Origin: Blautia sp. BIOML-A1
GTDB lineage: Bacteria; Bacillota; Clostridia; Lachnospirales; Lachnospiraceae
NCBI RefSeq assembly: GCF_009883055.1
Contig: NZ_WWVR01000012.1
Span: 16,652-80,651, forward strand
Length of the DNA stretch: 64,000 bases
Reading direction: 5' to 3'
Both the position numbers and the translations under genes were made by a program. Of this stretch, positions 43,996 to 51,846 are shown one piece after another. Numbering within the stretch: the stretch's first letter is position 1; every line of letters starts with the position of its first letter. A model generated the notes under the pieces. That model saw only the letters and a list, made by a program, of their open reading frames with translations, was not told the DNA's origin and did not search any database.

Positions 43996-44214
43996 ATGAC
44001 TTTAGGTGAGGCAAAAGTCGGAAGCACCGTTACGGTAACTAAGATTGAAGGAGATGGTGCATACAAGCGACGTATTATGGATATGGGAATCACCAAGGGA
44101 AGCGAAATTTATATCAGAAAAGTTGCTCCGCTTGGAGATCCTGTTGAGATCACTGTAAGAGGCTATGAGTTATCAGTAAGAAAAAATGATGCTCAGTGCG
44201 TACAGGTAAAATAA
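43996..44214 (+). CDS. feoA: FeoA-family protein, second copy
   Basis: A 72-residue FeoA domain protein (MTLGEAKVGSTVTVTKI, RRIMDMGITKGSEIYIRKVAPLGDPVEI). It matches the canonical FeoA better than the first copy, in particular the APLGDPxE segment. AAAGGAGAC decides ATG 43996 over the in-frame 43966. It precedes feoB by 33 bases. Confidence 0.93.
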   Translation: MTLGEAKVGSTVTVTKIEGDGAYKRRIMDMGITKGSEIYIRKVAPLGDPVEITVRGYELSVRKNDAQCVQVK

Positions 44215-44247
44215 AGATACAAAGAGGGATTAAGGAGGTAAGAAAGA

Positions 44248-46431
44248 ATGGCAATCAAGATTGCACTTGCCGGCAACCCGAACTGTGGTAAAACAACAAT
44301 GTTCAACGCATTAACGGGCGCTAACCAGTATGTAGGAAACTGGCCGGGAGTTACTGTAGAGAAAAAAGAAGGCAGATTAAAGGGTAAGAGAGGTAAAGGA
44401 GAGGACATCATCGTAACGGACCTTCCTGGTATCTATTCCATGTCACCATATACACTGGAAGAGGTAGTCAGCCGTGACTATGTCCTGAAAGAGAATCCGG
44501 ATGTTATCATCGATCTTGTCGATGCTACAAACATCGAGCGTAACCTGTATCTGACAACACAGCTGATCGAGACTGGTGTTCCGGTCGTCATTGCCCTCAA
44601 TATGGCAGATCTTCTTGAAAAAAGAGGAATCAAGATTGATGTCAAACGTCTTTCCATGCTGCTTGACTGCCCGATCATTGAGACATCCGCACTGAAGGGC
44701 GAAGGTCTTGATAAACTGATCGATGAGGCAATCAAAACAGCAAAGAAGAGCAGCGTTGATCTTCCGAAAGAGATTTTTTCAAAGGAGATGGAAGAAGCTG
44801 TCAGCGAAGTAAAGAAGGTTCTTCCGGAATCCATCACAGAGGATAAGAAAAGATGGTATGCGGTCAAGTTCCTTGAAAATGACGAGAAGGTAAAGGAAGC
44901 TACAAAGCTTTCTGCCTCTGCACAGTCTGTTGTAGACAGTAAACGTCAGGCTCTTGAGAAAAAGCATGACGACGACATGGAAAGTATTGTGACAGATGAG
45001 AGATATACTTTCATTCAGAAGATTGTAAATACAACAGTCAAAAAAGGTAAAGACAAACTGACAGTATCTGATAAGATCGACCGTATCGTTACCAACCGTA
45101 TTCTTGGTATCCCGATCTTTATCGCAATCATGTGGATTGTATATTATGTATCTGTAACAACAGTAGGTACATTCGTGACAGACTGGACAAATGATGTATT
45201 TGTAGTAGCTGTTCAGGATTTCTTCAGCAACATTCTTGGCAGTATCGGTGCCGGAGATATGGTGCAGGGACTTGTTGTTGACGGTATCATTGGTGGTCTT
45301 GGTGCAGTGCTTGGATTTGTTCCTCAGATGGCGATCCTGTTCCTGTTCCTGTCCATTCTTGAAGACTGTGGTTATATGGTTCGTATCGCGTTTGTTATGG
45401 ACCGTGTATTCCGTCATTTCGGACTTTCCGGTAAGAGCTTCATCCCGCTTCTGATCTCTTCAGGCTGCGGTATTCCTGGAATCATGGCTTCCAAAACTAT
45501 CGAGCAGGATAATGACAGACGTCTTACCATTATGACAGCAACCTTTATTCCATGTGGTGCAAAGCTTCCGGTCATCGCACTTATGGGCGGTGTGATCGCA
45601 GGTGAGACCGCAGGATATGCAGAGAGTTCCTTTATCGCTCCTCTGATGTACTTCATCGGCATTGTAGCTGTACTTGTAGCTGCGATCATTCTTAAGAAAA
45701 CAAAACCGTTCTCCGGTAAACCGGCTCCGTTCGTAATGGAGCTTCCGCAGTATCATGTTCCGCAGGTCAAAACAGTTCTTCTTCATGTATGGGAAAGACT
45801 GAAAGGCTTTATCATCAAAGCCGGTACAATCCTGTTCCTTGCCTGCGTAGTCATGTGGTTCCTTGGTGGATTTGGATTCACAGATGGCGGATTTGGTATG
45901 GTAGAAGACAGTGCGGACAGCCTTATGGCAGCAATCGGTGGTGTGATCGCTCCGATCTTTGCACCGCTTGGATTCGGTGAATGGCAGCCGGTAGCAGCTT
46001 CTATCTCCGGATTTACAGCAAAAGAAGCAATCGTATCTACCATGGGTGTCCTGGCAAATGTAGCCGGTGATACAGAAGATGCAGTGAATGTTGCAGCTGG
46101 TGTTGCATCCTGGTTTCCGACAGGAATCGCTGCTTTCTCCTTCCTGATGTTCAATCTTCTTGACTCTCCTTGCCTTGCAGCAATTGCAACCATGGCAAAA
46201 GAGATGAACAGCAGAAAGTGGTTCTGGTTTGCAATTGTTTTCCAGAATGTTTTTGCTTACCTTGTATGCCTGTGCTTCTATCAGATCGGTTCTTTTGTGA
46301 CCGGCGGAGCATTTGGTGTTGGTACTGTAGCAGGATTTGTAGTTCTGATTGTGATGTTATTCATGCTGTTCAGACCGGATCCGTACAAAGATCAGAAAGT
46401 TTACGCAAAACGTTCTGTATCTGCAGCCTGA
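44248..46431 (+). CDS. feoB: Ferrous iron transport protein B
   Basis: A 727-residue membrane GTPase that imports Fe(II). The N-terminal G domain has GNPNCGKTT (G1, about residues 9-17), DLPGIYSM (G3) and NMADL (G4). A helical linker (about 170-265) leads to a membrane core with two Gate repeats, recognisable by SSGCGIPGIMASKTIE and by FTAKEAIVSTMGVLA. Its length is standard. GGAGG precedes the ATG. Small accessory genes follow after an inserted 142-bp element. Confidence 0.96.
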   Translation: MAIKIALAGNPNCGKTTMFNALTGANQYVGNWPGVTVEKKEGRLKGKRGKGEDIIVTDLPGIYSMSPYTLEEVVSRDYVLKENPDVIIDLVDATNIERNLYLTTQLIETGVPVVIALNMADLLEKRGIKIDVKRLSMLLDCPIIETSALKGEGLDKLIDEAIKTAKKSSVDLPKEIFSKEMEEAVSEVKKVLPESITEDKKRWYAVKFLENDEKVKEATKLSASAQSVVDSKRQALEKKHDDDMESIVTDERYTFIQKIVNTTVKKGKDKLTVSDKIDRIVTNRILGIPIFIAIMWIVYYVSVTTVGTFVTDWTNDVFVVAVQDFFSNILGSIGAGDMVQGLVVDGIIGGLGAVLGFVPQMAILFLFLSILEDCGYMVRIAFVMDRVFRHFGLSGKSFIPLLISSGCGIPGIMASKTIEQDNDRRLTIMTATFIPCGAKLPVIALMGGVIAGETAGYAESSFIAPLMYFIGIVAVLVAAIILKKTKPFSGKPAPFVMELPQYHVPQVKTVLLHVWERLKGFIIKAGTILFLACVVMWFLGGFGFTDGGFGMVEDSADSLMAAIGGVIAPIFAPLGFGEWQPVAASISGFTAKEAIVSTMGVLANVAGDTEDAVNVAAGVASWFPTGIAAFSFLMFNLLDSPCLAAIATMAKEMNSRKWFWFAIVFQNVFAYLVCLCFYQIGSFVTGGAFGVGTVAGFVVLIVMLFMLFRPDPYKDQKVYAKRSVSAA

Positions 46432-46446
46432 TCAAAAATAAAGATG

Positions 46447-46511
46447 GTGGGGAGTTCCCCACTTGGATATGCTATAATAAATGCTGGATACGGATCGTGT
46501 CCGGCATTTAT
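46447..46511 (+). terminator. Two hairpins after feoB
   Basis: GTGGGGA/TCCCCAC (46447-46462) and a 12-bp stem ATAAATGCTGGA (46477-46488 with 46500-46511, one G-T pair) followed by ATTT-type sequence. The second is a moderate terminator or processing site between feoB and the accessory genes. Confidence 0.5.
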
Positions 46512-46535
46512 TTCCATACAGTGATGAGTACTGTG

Positions 46536-46677
46536 GTAACTGTTCACAGGTAATATCCCGCGAGGTGTTTTGTCATGAATATGGCAAAATCCCGAGACAT
46601 ACAGGGCAAAATGCTATCACCGAAGGTGATTTGGAATGCATTTTGACCAAGTTACTGTGAACGGAGTGAACAGTAAC
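46536..46677 (+). mobile_element. 142-bp miniature insertion element, copy C
   Basis: Ends are GTAACTGTTCAC and the complement of GTTACTGTTCAC (11 of 12 matching). Perfect 8-bp direct repeats GTACTGTG flank the element at 46528-46535 and 46678-46685. It is in the opposite orientation to copies A and B and splits feoB from the Cys-rich membrane protein gene. It contains the C(TTCG)G hairpin and no reading frame. Confidence 0.9.
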
Positions 46678-46711
46678 GTACTGTGTGGTTTGTTAAGAGA
46701 GGATGAGAAAA

Positions 46712-46912
46712 ATGCTTGCAAATATTATAATTATGGTACTGATCCTTGGATATTGTGCCTTTCTGATCTACAAAAGTATAAAGAACAGCAAAGAAGGTAA
46801 GCATATGGGCTGCAGCGGATGCAGTGGAAACTGCGGCAGCTGCTGTGGCTGCAGCGGTGCTGCGTTTAAGGGAAATGTACAGACCACCGGCAAAAAGAAA
46901 CAGCTGAGATAG
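46712..46912 (+). CDS. FeoB-associated Cys-rich membrane protein
   Basis: A 66-residue protein. One membrane helix (about residues 3-22) is followed by a basic stretch and a Cys-rich tail with six Cys in GCSGCSGNCGSCCGCSG. This is the form of the FeoB-associated Cys-rich membrane family found beside feoB in Clostridia; it may bind iron at the FeoB exit. AAGAGAGG with nine bases of spacing favours ATG 46712 over 46703. Confidence 0.85.
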   Translation: MLANIIIMVLILGYCAFLIYKSIKNSKEGKHMGCSGCSGNCGSCCGCSGAAFKGNVQTTGKKKQLR

Positions 46913-46925
46913 GAGGCGTTCTGAA

Positions 46926-47075
46926 TTGGGAAATTCAACAGGTTCTACTATGTATATGTTCGGAACAGTTATAGTTGTTTATATCGTCTGCGTGCTGATC
47001 TATCAGGGATATCTCTGGATCAGGAAGAAGAAAGAACAAAAGCGAGATGAAGAGTTCAAAAGAGGTGACAGGTAA
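46926..47075 (+). CDS. 49-residue single-helix membrane protein, TTG start
   Basis: A short frame with a TTG start, perfect AGGAGG (46911-46916) nine bases upstream, and TAA overlapping the next ATG by one base (TAATG). The product has one membrane helix (about residues 11-31, FGTVIVVYIVCVLIYQGYLW) and a highly charged Lys/Arg/Glu tail. It lies between two Feo-accessory genes with tight spacing, so it is very likely real. No family recognised; it may be a small Feo-complex subunit. Confidence 0.7.
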   Translation: MGNSTGSTMYMFGTVIVVYIVCVLIYQGYLWIRKKKEQKRDEEFKRGDR

Positions 47076-47440
47076 TGGCTGACATAATTATTGTACTGAT
47101 CGTGGTTGTCTTACTTGGACTTGCACTGAAAGGCTCTGTGAAACATTTTAAAGGAGAGGGTGCCTGCTGTGGAGGCGGCGGTGGAAGCATCTCCGTAGAT
47201 ATTCCGCAAAAAACGCTGGATCATCCGATCCTTGGCAAAAAGACAGTCAAAATTTCCGGAATGCACTGTGAGCATTGTGTCAAAGCTGTTACAGAAGCAA
47301 TCAATAAGATTGACGGTGCGGCCGCAAAGGTAGATCTTTCCAGAAATGAGGCAGTGGTTTCCTATGACAGAGAGTTGGATGATGAAATCCTCAGAAGGAC
47401 AGTCAGAGATGCCGGATACAGAGTAGTAAATATCCACTGA
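47075..47440 (+). CDS. Membrane-anchored heavy-metal-associated (HMA) protein
   Basis: A 121-residue protein. An N-terminal membrane helix (about residues 3-20) and a short ACCGGGGG linker, resembling the FeoB-associated Cys-rich family, are joined to an HMA domain (about 52-121) with the metal site GMHCEHC and the typical GYRVV end. It could hand metal ions to or from the membrane. HMA domains usually bind Cu(I) or similar, so its place in an Fe(II) locus is notable. Start ATG overlaps the upstream stop. Confidence 0.85.
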   Translation: MADIIIVLIVVVLLGLALKGSVKHFKGEGACCGGGGGSISVDIPQKTLDHPILGKKTVKISGMHCEHCVKAVTEAINKIDGAAAKVDLSRNEAVVSYDRELDDEILRRTVRDAGYRVVNIH

Positions 47441-47487
47441 TGCATAAAAACAGCAGAAACCGTATATGTTAATAACAAATATTATGA

Positions 47488-47520
47488 AAAGACTGGAGTA
47501 TCATAAACCAGTCTTTTTTT
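47488..47520 (+). terminator. Terminator of the feo locus
   Basis: A perfect 9-bp stem (AAAGACTGG at 47488-47496 with 47508-47516) runs into seven T residues. Confidence 0.9.
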
Positions 47521-47536
47521 ATACGGAGGAAATCAT

Positions 47537-47971
47537 ATGTGGGGATTTTTTGCGGCACTTATTTCAGGAGCACTGATGAGTATTCAGGGAGTTTTTAATA
47601 CGGAAGTGACAAGACAGAGCAGCCTGTGGGTATCTACAGGCTGGGTACAGCTTTCGGCCTTTGCAGTCTGTGTTCTGGCGTGGCTTTTTACGGGGAGACA
47701 GAGTATTGCGGCATTGTGGCAGATAGAAAATAAATATGTGCTTCTGGGAGGTGTGATTGGTGCTTTTATTACAATTACAGTGATCCAGAGTATGGGAGCA
47801 CTGGGACCGGCAAAAGCCGCTATGCTCATTGTGATCTCACAGCTGATCGTAGCGTATCTGATTGAACTGCTGGGGATTTTTGGCGTAGCCAAAGAACCTT
47901 TTGAATGGAGGAAGATTCTGGGAATGCTGATCGCCATAGTCGGGATCGTGATCTTCAAATGGCAAAAATAG
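47537..47971 (+). CDS. DMT/YdcZ (DUF606) family transporter
   Basis: A 144-residue membrane protein with four to five helices; MWGFFAALISGALMSIQGVFNTEVTR and GALGPAKAAMLIVISQLIVAYLIE are typical of the YdcZ family. Such half-size transporters act as dimers; the substrate is unknown. ACGGAGG precedes the ATG. It stands alone between the feo terminator and comEA. Confidence 0.88.
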   Translation: MWGFFAALISGALMSIQGVFNTEVTRQSSLWVSTGWVQLSAFAVCVLAWLFTGRQSIAALWQIENKYVLLGGVIGAFITITVIQSMGALGPAKAAMLIVISQLIVAYLIELLGIFGVAKEPFEWRKILGMLIAIVGIVIFKWQK

Positions 47972-48070
47972 AAGTTTCCTATTGTAAAACATAGGGGAAT
48001 TCGGTAAAATAAGACATGGTCAGGTATACAACCGGGGAAACTGCTTTAATATAGAAAGGAGTGGACCGGT

Positions 48071-48733
48071 ATTACTGAAAAATTAATACGAAATTATTGT
48101 GCAGTGTTTGTATGCATTGTGCTGTTTACAGGAATCTTTTGTGTGGGATGTGGATCCGGAAGGGATGAAATTCTGCTGGATGAACAGGAGGGCAGTTCTG
48201 CTGTGGATGAGGCGGATGCTCTGGAGGACTTCCCGGAAGTAAGTGAAGTCCCGGAGGTGACACAGGAACCGCAGGAGATTTTTGTAGATGTCTGTGGTGC
48301 TGTAAATCATCCGGGAGTTTATGAGATGTCATCAGACAGCCGCGTGTTTCAGGCAATAGAGGCCGCAGGAGGAATGAGGGAGGATGCTTCGGGCATTTCA
48401 GTGAATCAGGCTCAGCCGCTCTGCGACGGACAGCAGGTCTATGTGCCGACAGTCCAGGAGGCAGAGGAGAGAAATCTGACTCCGGTCGTATCTGAGATAC
48501 AGGATGGTCAAACCGGAACGGAGATGGATGCAGGAACAGGGCTTGTTAACCTTAATACAGCAGATATCCAGACACTTAAGACATTGTCCGGCATCGGAGA
48601 TTCCAAGGCACAGGCGATCCTTGCGTACCGGGAAGAACATGGAGGTTTTTCCAGTATTGAGGAGGTTATGCAGGTGCCGGGGATCAAGGAAAATATTTTT
48701 TCTAAGATAAAGGATAAGATTGAAGTAAAATAA
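48071..48733 (+). CDS. comEA: Competence protein ComEA (probable ATT start)
   Basis: A 220-residue membrane-attached DNA receptor of the transformation apparatus. A SLBB domain (about 72-135, VDVCGAVNHPGVYEM to DGQQVYVPT) is followed by a helix-hairpin-helix pair (LVNLNTADIQTLKTLSGIGDSKAQAI and VMQVPGIKENIF) that binds DNA. No ATG, GTG or TTG in frame suits the ribosome site AAAGGAG (48055-48061), but ATT at 48071 is nine bases from it and yields a proper signal segment (TEKLIRNYCAVFVCIVLF) with a lipobox-like end. GTG 48104 is the alternative, without ribosome site or basic residues. Confidence 0.85.
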   Translation: MTEKLIRNYCAVFVCIVLFTGIFCVGCGSGRDEILLDEQEGSSAVDEADALEDFPEVSEVPEVTQEPQEIFVDVCGAVNHPGVYEMSSDSRVFQAIEAAGGMREDASGISVNQAQPLCDGQQVYVPTVQEAEERNLTPVVSEIQDGQTGTEMDAGTGLVNLNTADIQTLKTLSGIGDSKAQAILAYREEHGGFSSIEEVMQVPGIKENIFSKIKDKIEVK

Positions 48734-48743
48734 GGAGAGTAGA

Positions 48744-49433
48744 ATGAGCAGAAAAGTTTTAGTAGTAGATGACGAAAAGCTGATCGTAAAAGGAATCCGT
48801 TTTAATCTGGAGCAGGACGGAATGGAAGTGGATTGTGCTTACGATGGAGAAGAGGCCGTAGAGAAGGCGAAGGAGAATAAATATGACATTATCCTTCTGG
48901 ATCTGATGCTGCCTAAAATGGACGGACTTGAGGTATGTCAGCAGATCCGTGAATTTTCCAATGTGCCGATCGTTATGCTTACTGCCAAAGGCGAAGATAT
49001 GGATAAGATCCTCGGACTGGATTATGGTGCGGATGATTATATCACCAAACCATTTAATATTCTGGAAGTCAAGGCACGTATCAAGGCCATTATGCGCCGC
49101 GCCCGTTCTGAACACGAAGAAAAAGAAAAAGCCAAGACCATTCAGGCAGGTGATCTGAAACTGGATTGTGAAAGCCGTCGCGTATTTATCGCAGACAAAG
49201 AGATTAATCTCACTGCAAAGGAATTTGATGTGTTGGAACTTCTGGTATTTAATCCAAATAAAGTCTACAGCCGTGAGAATCTTCTGAATATTGTATGGGG
49301 ATATGAATATCCGGGGGATGTCCGTACGGTTGATGTACATATCCGCCGTCTTCGTGAAAAAATTGAGGCCAATCCCAGTGAGCCCAAATATGTACACACC
49401 AAATGGGGTGTGGGATATTATTTCCAGGCATGA
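48744..49433 (+). CDS. OmpR-family response regulator
   Basis: A 229-residue regulator: receiver domain with VVDDE at residues 7-11, phospho-Asp53 in LLDLMLPKMDG and the Lys of ITKPFN, then an OmpR/PhoB winged helix (INLTAKEFDVLELLVFN, VRTVDVHIRRLREKIE). It resembles WalR/PhoP-type regulators. It starts 10 bases after comEA and is followed three bases later by its kinase gene. GGAGAG precedes the ATG. Confidence 0.92.
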   Translation: MSRKVLVVDDEKLIVKGIRFNLEQDGMEVDCAYDGEEAVEKAKENKYDIILLDLMLPKMDGLEVCQQIREFSNVPIVMLTAKGEDMDKILGLDYGADDYITKPFNILEVKARIKAIMRRARSEHEEKEKAKTIQAGDLKLDCESRRVFIADKEINLTAKEFDVLELLVFNPNKVYSRENLLNIVWGYEYPGDVRTVDVHIRRLREKIEANPSEPKYVHTKWGVGYYFQA

Positions 49434-49436
49434 TCC

Positions 49437-50864
49437 ATGGAAACGAAAAAAAAGACAAAATTCTATAAAAGTCTGCGTTTTCGTATCCTTGTTATCCTTA
49501 TTATTCTGGGAATCGTGCCGGGAATTATCGTGACACAACTGATGATACATTATTACGAAAATCAGGCAGTGGAAGTAAGTGTAAGTGCAGTACGCACAGA
49601 ATGCGAGATCCTCTGTGATCAGATCATCAAAGAAAATTATCTTAATGACTCCAGTTCTGAGGCTGTCAACAGCAAGCTGGAGTTATTGTCTAATATTTAT
49701 GGAGGAAGAATCCTTCTGATTGACAGAGATTTTAAGATTGTCAGAGATACCTACCATGTGGATGAAGGTAAAACGCTCGTATCGGGCAAAGTGATCCAGT
49801 GCTTCAAAAACGGTGCCTCAGATGAATTCAGAAGAATCGGACAGATGATCGAGCTGGTGGTTCCGGTCAAGAGTGCAGATGTAGCTCAGATTCAGGGGGC
49901 TATGCTGGTTGATATTTCGGGGGGCGAGATTGCTGCTATTTCCGGAGACCTTGAACAGAAGGGCATTCTGATCATCGGTATCATTATAGTATTATCACTG
50001 TTTCTGGCCTATATTCTGTCCACGATTCTTGTCAAACCACTTGCGAGAGTCACCAAGGCAATCGAGGATCTGACAGATGGATATCAGCAGGATGAAATCT
50101 GCGTACCGGACTATACAGAGACGGAACTTATCACCGATGCATTTAATAAGATGCTTGCCAGAATGAAGGTGCTGGATGAGTCGAGATCGGAGTTTGTATC
50201 GAATGTATCCCACGAACTCAAAACACCTATGACTTCCATGAAGGTTCTTGCAGATTCTCTGGTAGGACAACAGGGTGTTCCAGAAGAACTGTATCAGGAA
50301 TTCATGCGTGATATCACAGCGGAGATTGACCGCGAAAACAGGATCATCACAGATCTTCTGACGCTGGTTAAGATGGATAAGAAAAATGCGGATCTTCAGA
50401 TTCAGCATATGTCGATAAATCAGCTTCTGGAGGATATATTAAAGAGACTTCGTCCGATTGCGGATAAACGCAGCATTGATCTGATCCTTGACAGTTTCCG
50501 TCCGGTGGAGGCGGACGTGGACGAATTGAAGTTTACATCTGCAATCAGTAATCTGGTTGAGAATGCCATTAAGTACAATGTGGACGATGGTTGGGTAAGG
50601 GTATCACTGGATGCAGATCATAAATATTTCTATGTGACAGTTGCCGATTCCGGAATGGGCATCCCGGAAGATTCCTTAAGCCGGATTTTTGAGAGGTTTT
50701 ATCGAGTGGACAAATCTCATTCCAGAGAGATTGGCGGAACAGGTCTGGGACTTGCGATCACAAGAAGTACGATCGGTATGCACCATGGAGTGATCAAGGT
50801 ATTCAGCAAAGAAGGGGAAGGAACTACTTTTTCTGTTCGTGTCCCACTTTCGTATATTCCGTAG
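49437..50864 (+). CDS. Membrane sensor histidine kinase
   Basis: A 475-residue kinase. Helices at about 16-38 and 176-198 flank an extracellular PAS-like (sCACHE-type) domain, then HAMP, a HisKA domain with His259 in VSHELKTPMTSMK and a HATPase with NLVENAIKYN, DSGMGIP and GTGLGLAI. The layout and linkage resemble WalK/PhoR-type kinases. With the RR upstream and a GerMN lipoprotein downstream it may sense the envelope state (inference). Confidence 0.92.
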   Translation: METKKKTKFYKSLRFRILVILIILGIVPGIIVTQLMIHYYENQAVEVSVSAVRTECEILCDQIIKENYLNDSSSEAVNSKLELLSNIYGGRILLIDRDFKIVRDTYHVDEGKTLVSGKVIQCFKNGASDEFRRIGQMIELVVPVKSADVAQIQGAMLVDISGGEIAAISGDLEQKGILIIGIIIVLSLFLAYILSTILVKPLARVTKAIEDLTDGYQQDEICVPDYTETELITDAFNKMLARMKVLDESRSEFVSNVSHELKTPMTSMKVLADSLVGQQGVPEELYQEFMRDITAEIDRENRIITDLLTLVKMDKKNADLQIQHMSINQLLEDILKRLRPIADKRSIDLILDSFRPVEADVDELKFTSAISNLVENAIKYNVDDGWVRVSLDADHKYFYVTVADSGMGIPEDSLSRIFERFYRVDKSHSREIGGTGLGLAITRSTIGMHHGVIKVFSKEGEGTTFSVRVPLSYIP

Positions 50865-50874
50865 GAGGTGTCGG

Positions 50875-51819
50875 ATGAAGAAAATATCAGGTGTGCTTCT
50901 TCTGGCACTGCTGGTCTGTACTCTGTTTGCAGGATGCAGCATAGAAACTATACAGTCAAAGGAAGAAGAAAGTAAATATAATTTTTATTATCTCAATACA
51001 AATGAGACACGGATTAAGAGTGAACCTTATGAGCCGGAGGAAGAAAATAAGGAATACATGGTAAAGGCACTGATCCAGAAATTAGGAAGCAGGGAAATAC
51101 CGGAGGACGGAATCAGCCTTCTCCCGGAAAAGGTTTCTATAAGCTCTTATGATCTTCAGGATAAGCTTTTGATCATAGATTTCAGTAAAGAATATTCGGA
51201 AATGAGCAAGATAAGAGAAGTCCTCACAAGAGACGGAATTGTGCAGACATTTCTTCAGATTCCGGATATTGATAAGGTTCGCTTTACAGTAGCCGGTCAG
51301 CCTCTCAAGGATTCCAGAGGCCAGGATATCGGAGATATGACAGAGAATACCTTTGTGGAACTGTCAAAGAAGGATGAGGCTAACTATCGGTATGATACGT
51401 TTACCTTATATTTTGCAGACAAAAGTGGTAAGCGGCTTCTGAAGGAAATGCGTAATGTCTGTTACAGACGAACACTTTCGAAGGAGCGCGTTGTTCTGGA
51501 ACAGCTTGCCAAGGGACCGATGGAAGAAGAACATTATGCGACGATCCCGGCGAATACTATGGCGATCAGTGTGATCACATCGGACAGAATCTGTTATATT
51601 GATCTGAACAGTGAGTTTCAGGATGCGGCACTGGAGGTGGCAGAAAACATTTCTGTGTATTCTGTAGTAAACTCGATCATTGATTCCTGTGAAGCAGATA
51701 AAGTACAGATATCAATAGAAGGAAGCAATGGGGGCAATTTCCGGAAGAAATTACCACTTTATAAATTTTATGAAAAGAACCAGGATCTTGTAGTTCCGGA
51801 TGCGGAAGAAAAATCCTGA
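50875..51819 (+). CDS. GerMN-domain lipoprotein
   Basis: A 314-residue lipoprotein. The signal peptide ends in the lipobox FAGC at about residues 18-21. Two GerMN domains follow (about 55-155 and 185-300; the second contains RICYIDLNSEFQDA and YSVVNSIIDS). Such domains occur in the spore germination protein GerM and in LpqB, a lipoprotein that works with the MtrAB two-component system in Actinobacteria. The arrangement regulator-kinase-GerMN lipoprotein here is a close parallel. AGGAGGTG sets ATG 50875. Confidence 0.88.
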   Translation: MKKISGVLLLALLVCTLFAGCSIETIQSKEEESKYNFYYLNTNETRIKSEPYEPEEENKEYMVKALIQKLGSREIPEDGISLLPEKVSISSYDLQDKLLIIDFSKEYSEMSKIREVLTRDGIVQTFLQIPDIDKVRFTVAGQPLKDSRGQDIGDMTENTFVELSKKDEANYRYDTFTLYFADKSGKRLLKEMRNVCYRRTLSKERVVLEQLAKGPMEEEHYATIPANTMAISVITSDRICYIDLNSEFQDAALEVAENISVYSVVNSIIDSCEADKVQISIEGSNGGNFRKKLPLYKFYEKNQDLVVPDAEEKS

Positions 51820-51846
51820 GATATTTCTATACAGAAGGGAAGAGGA

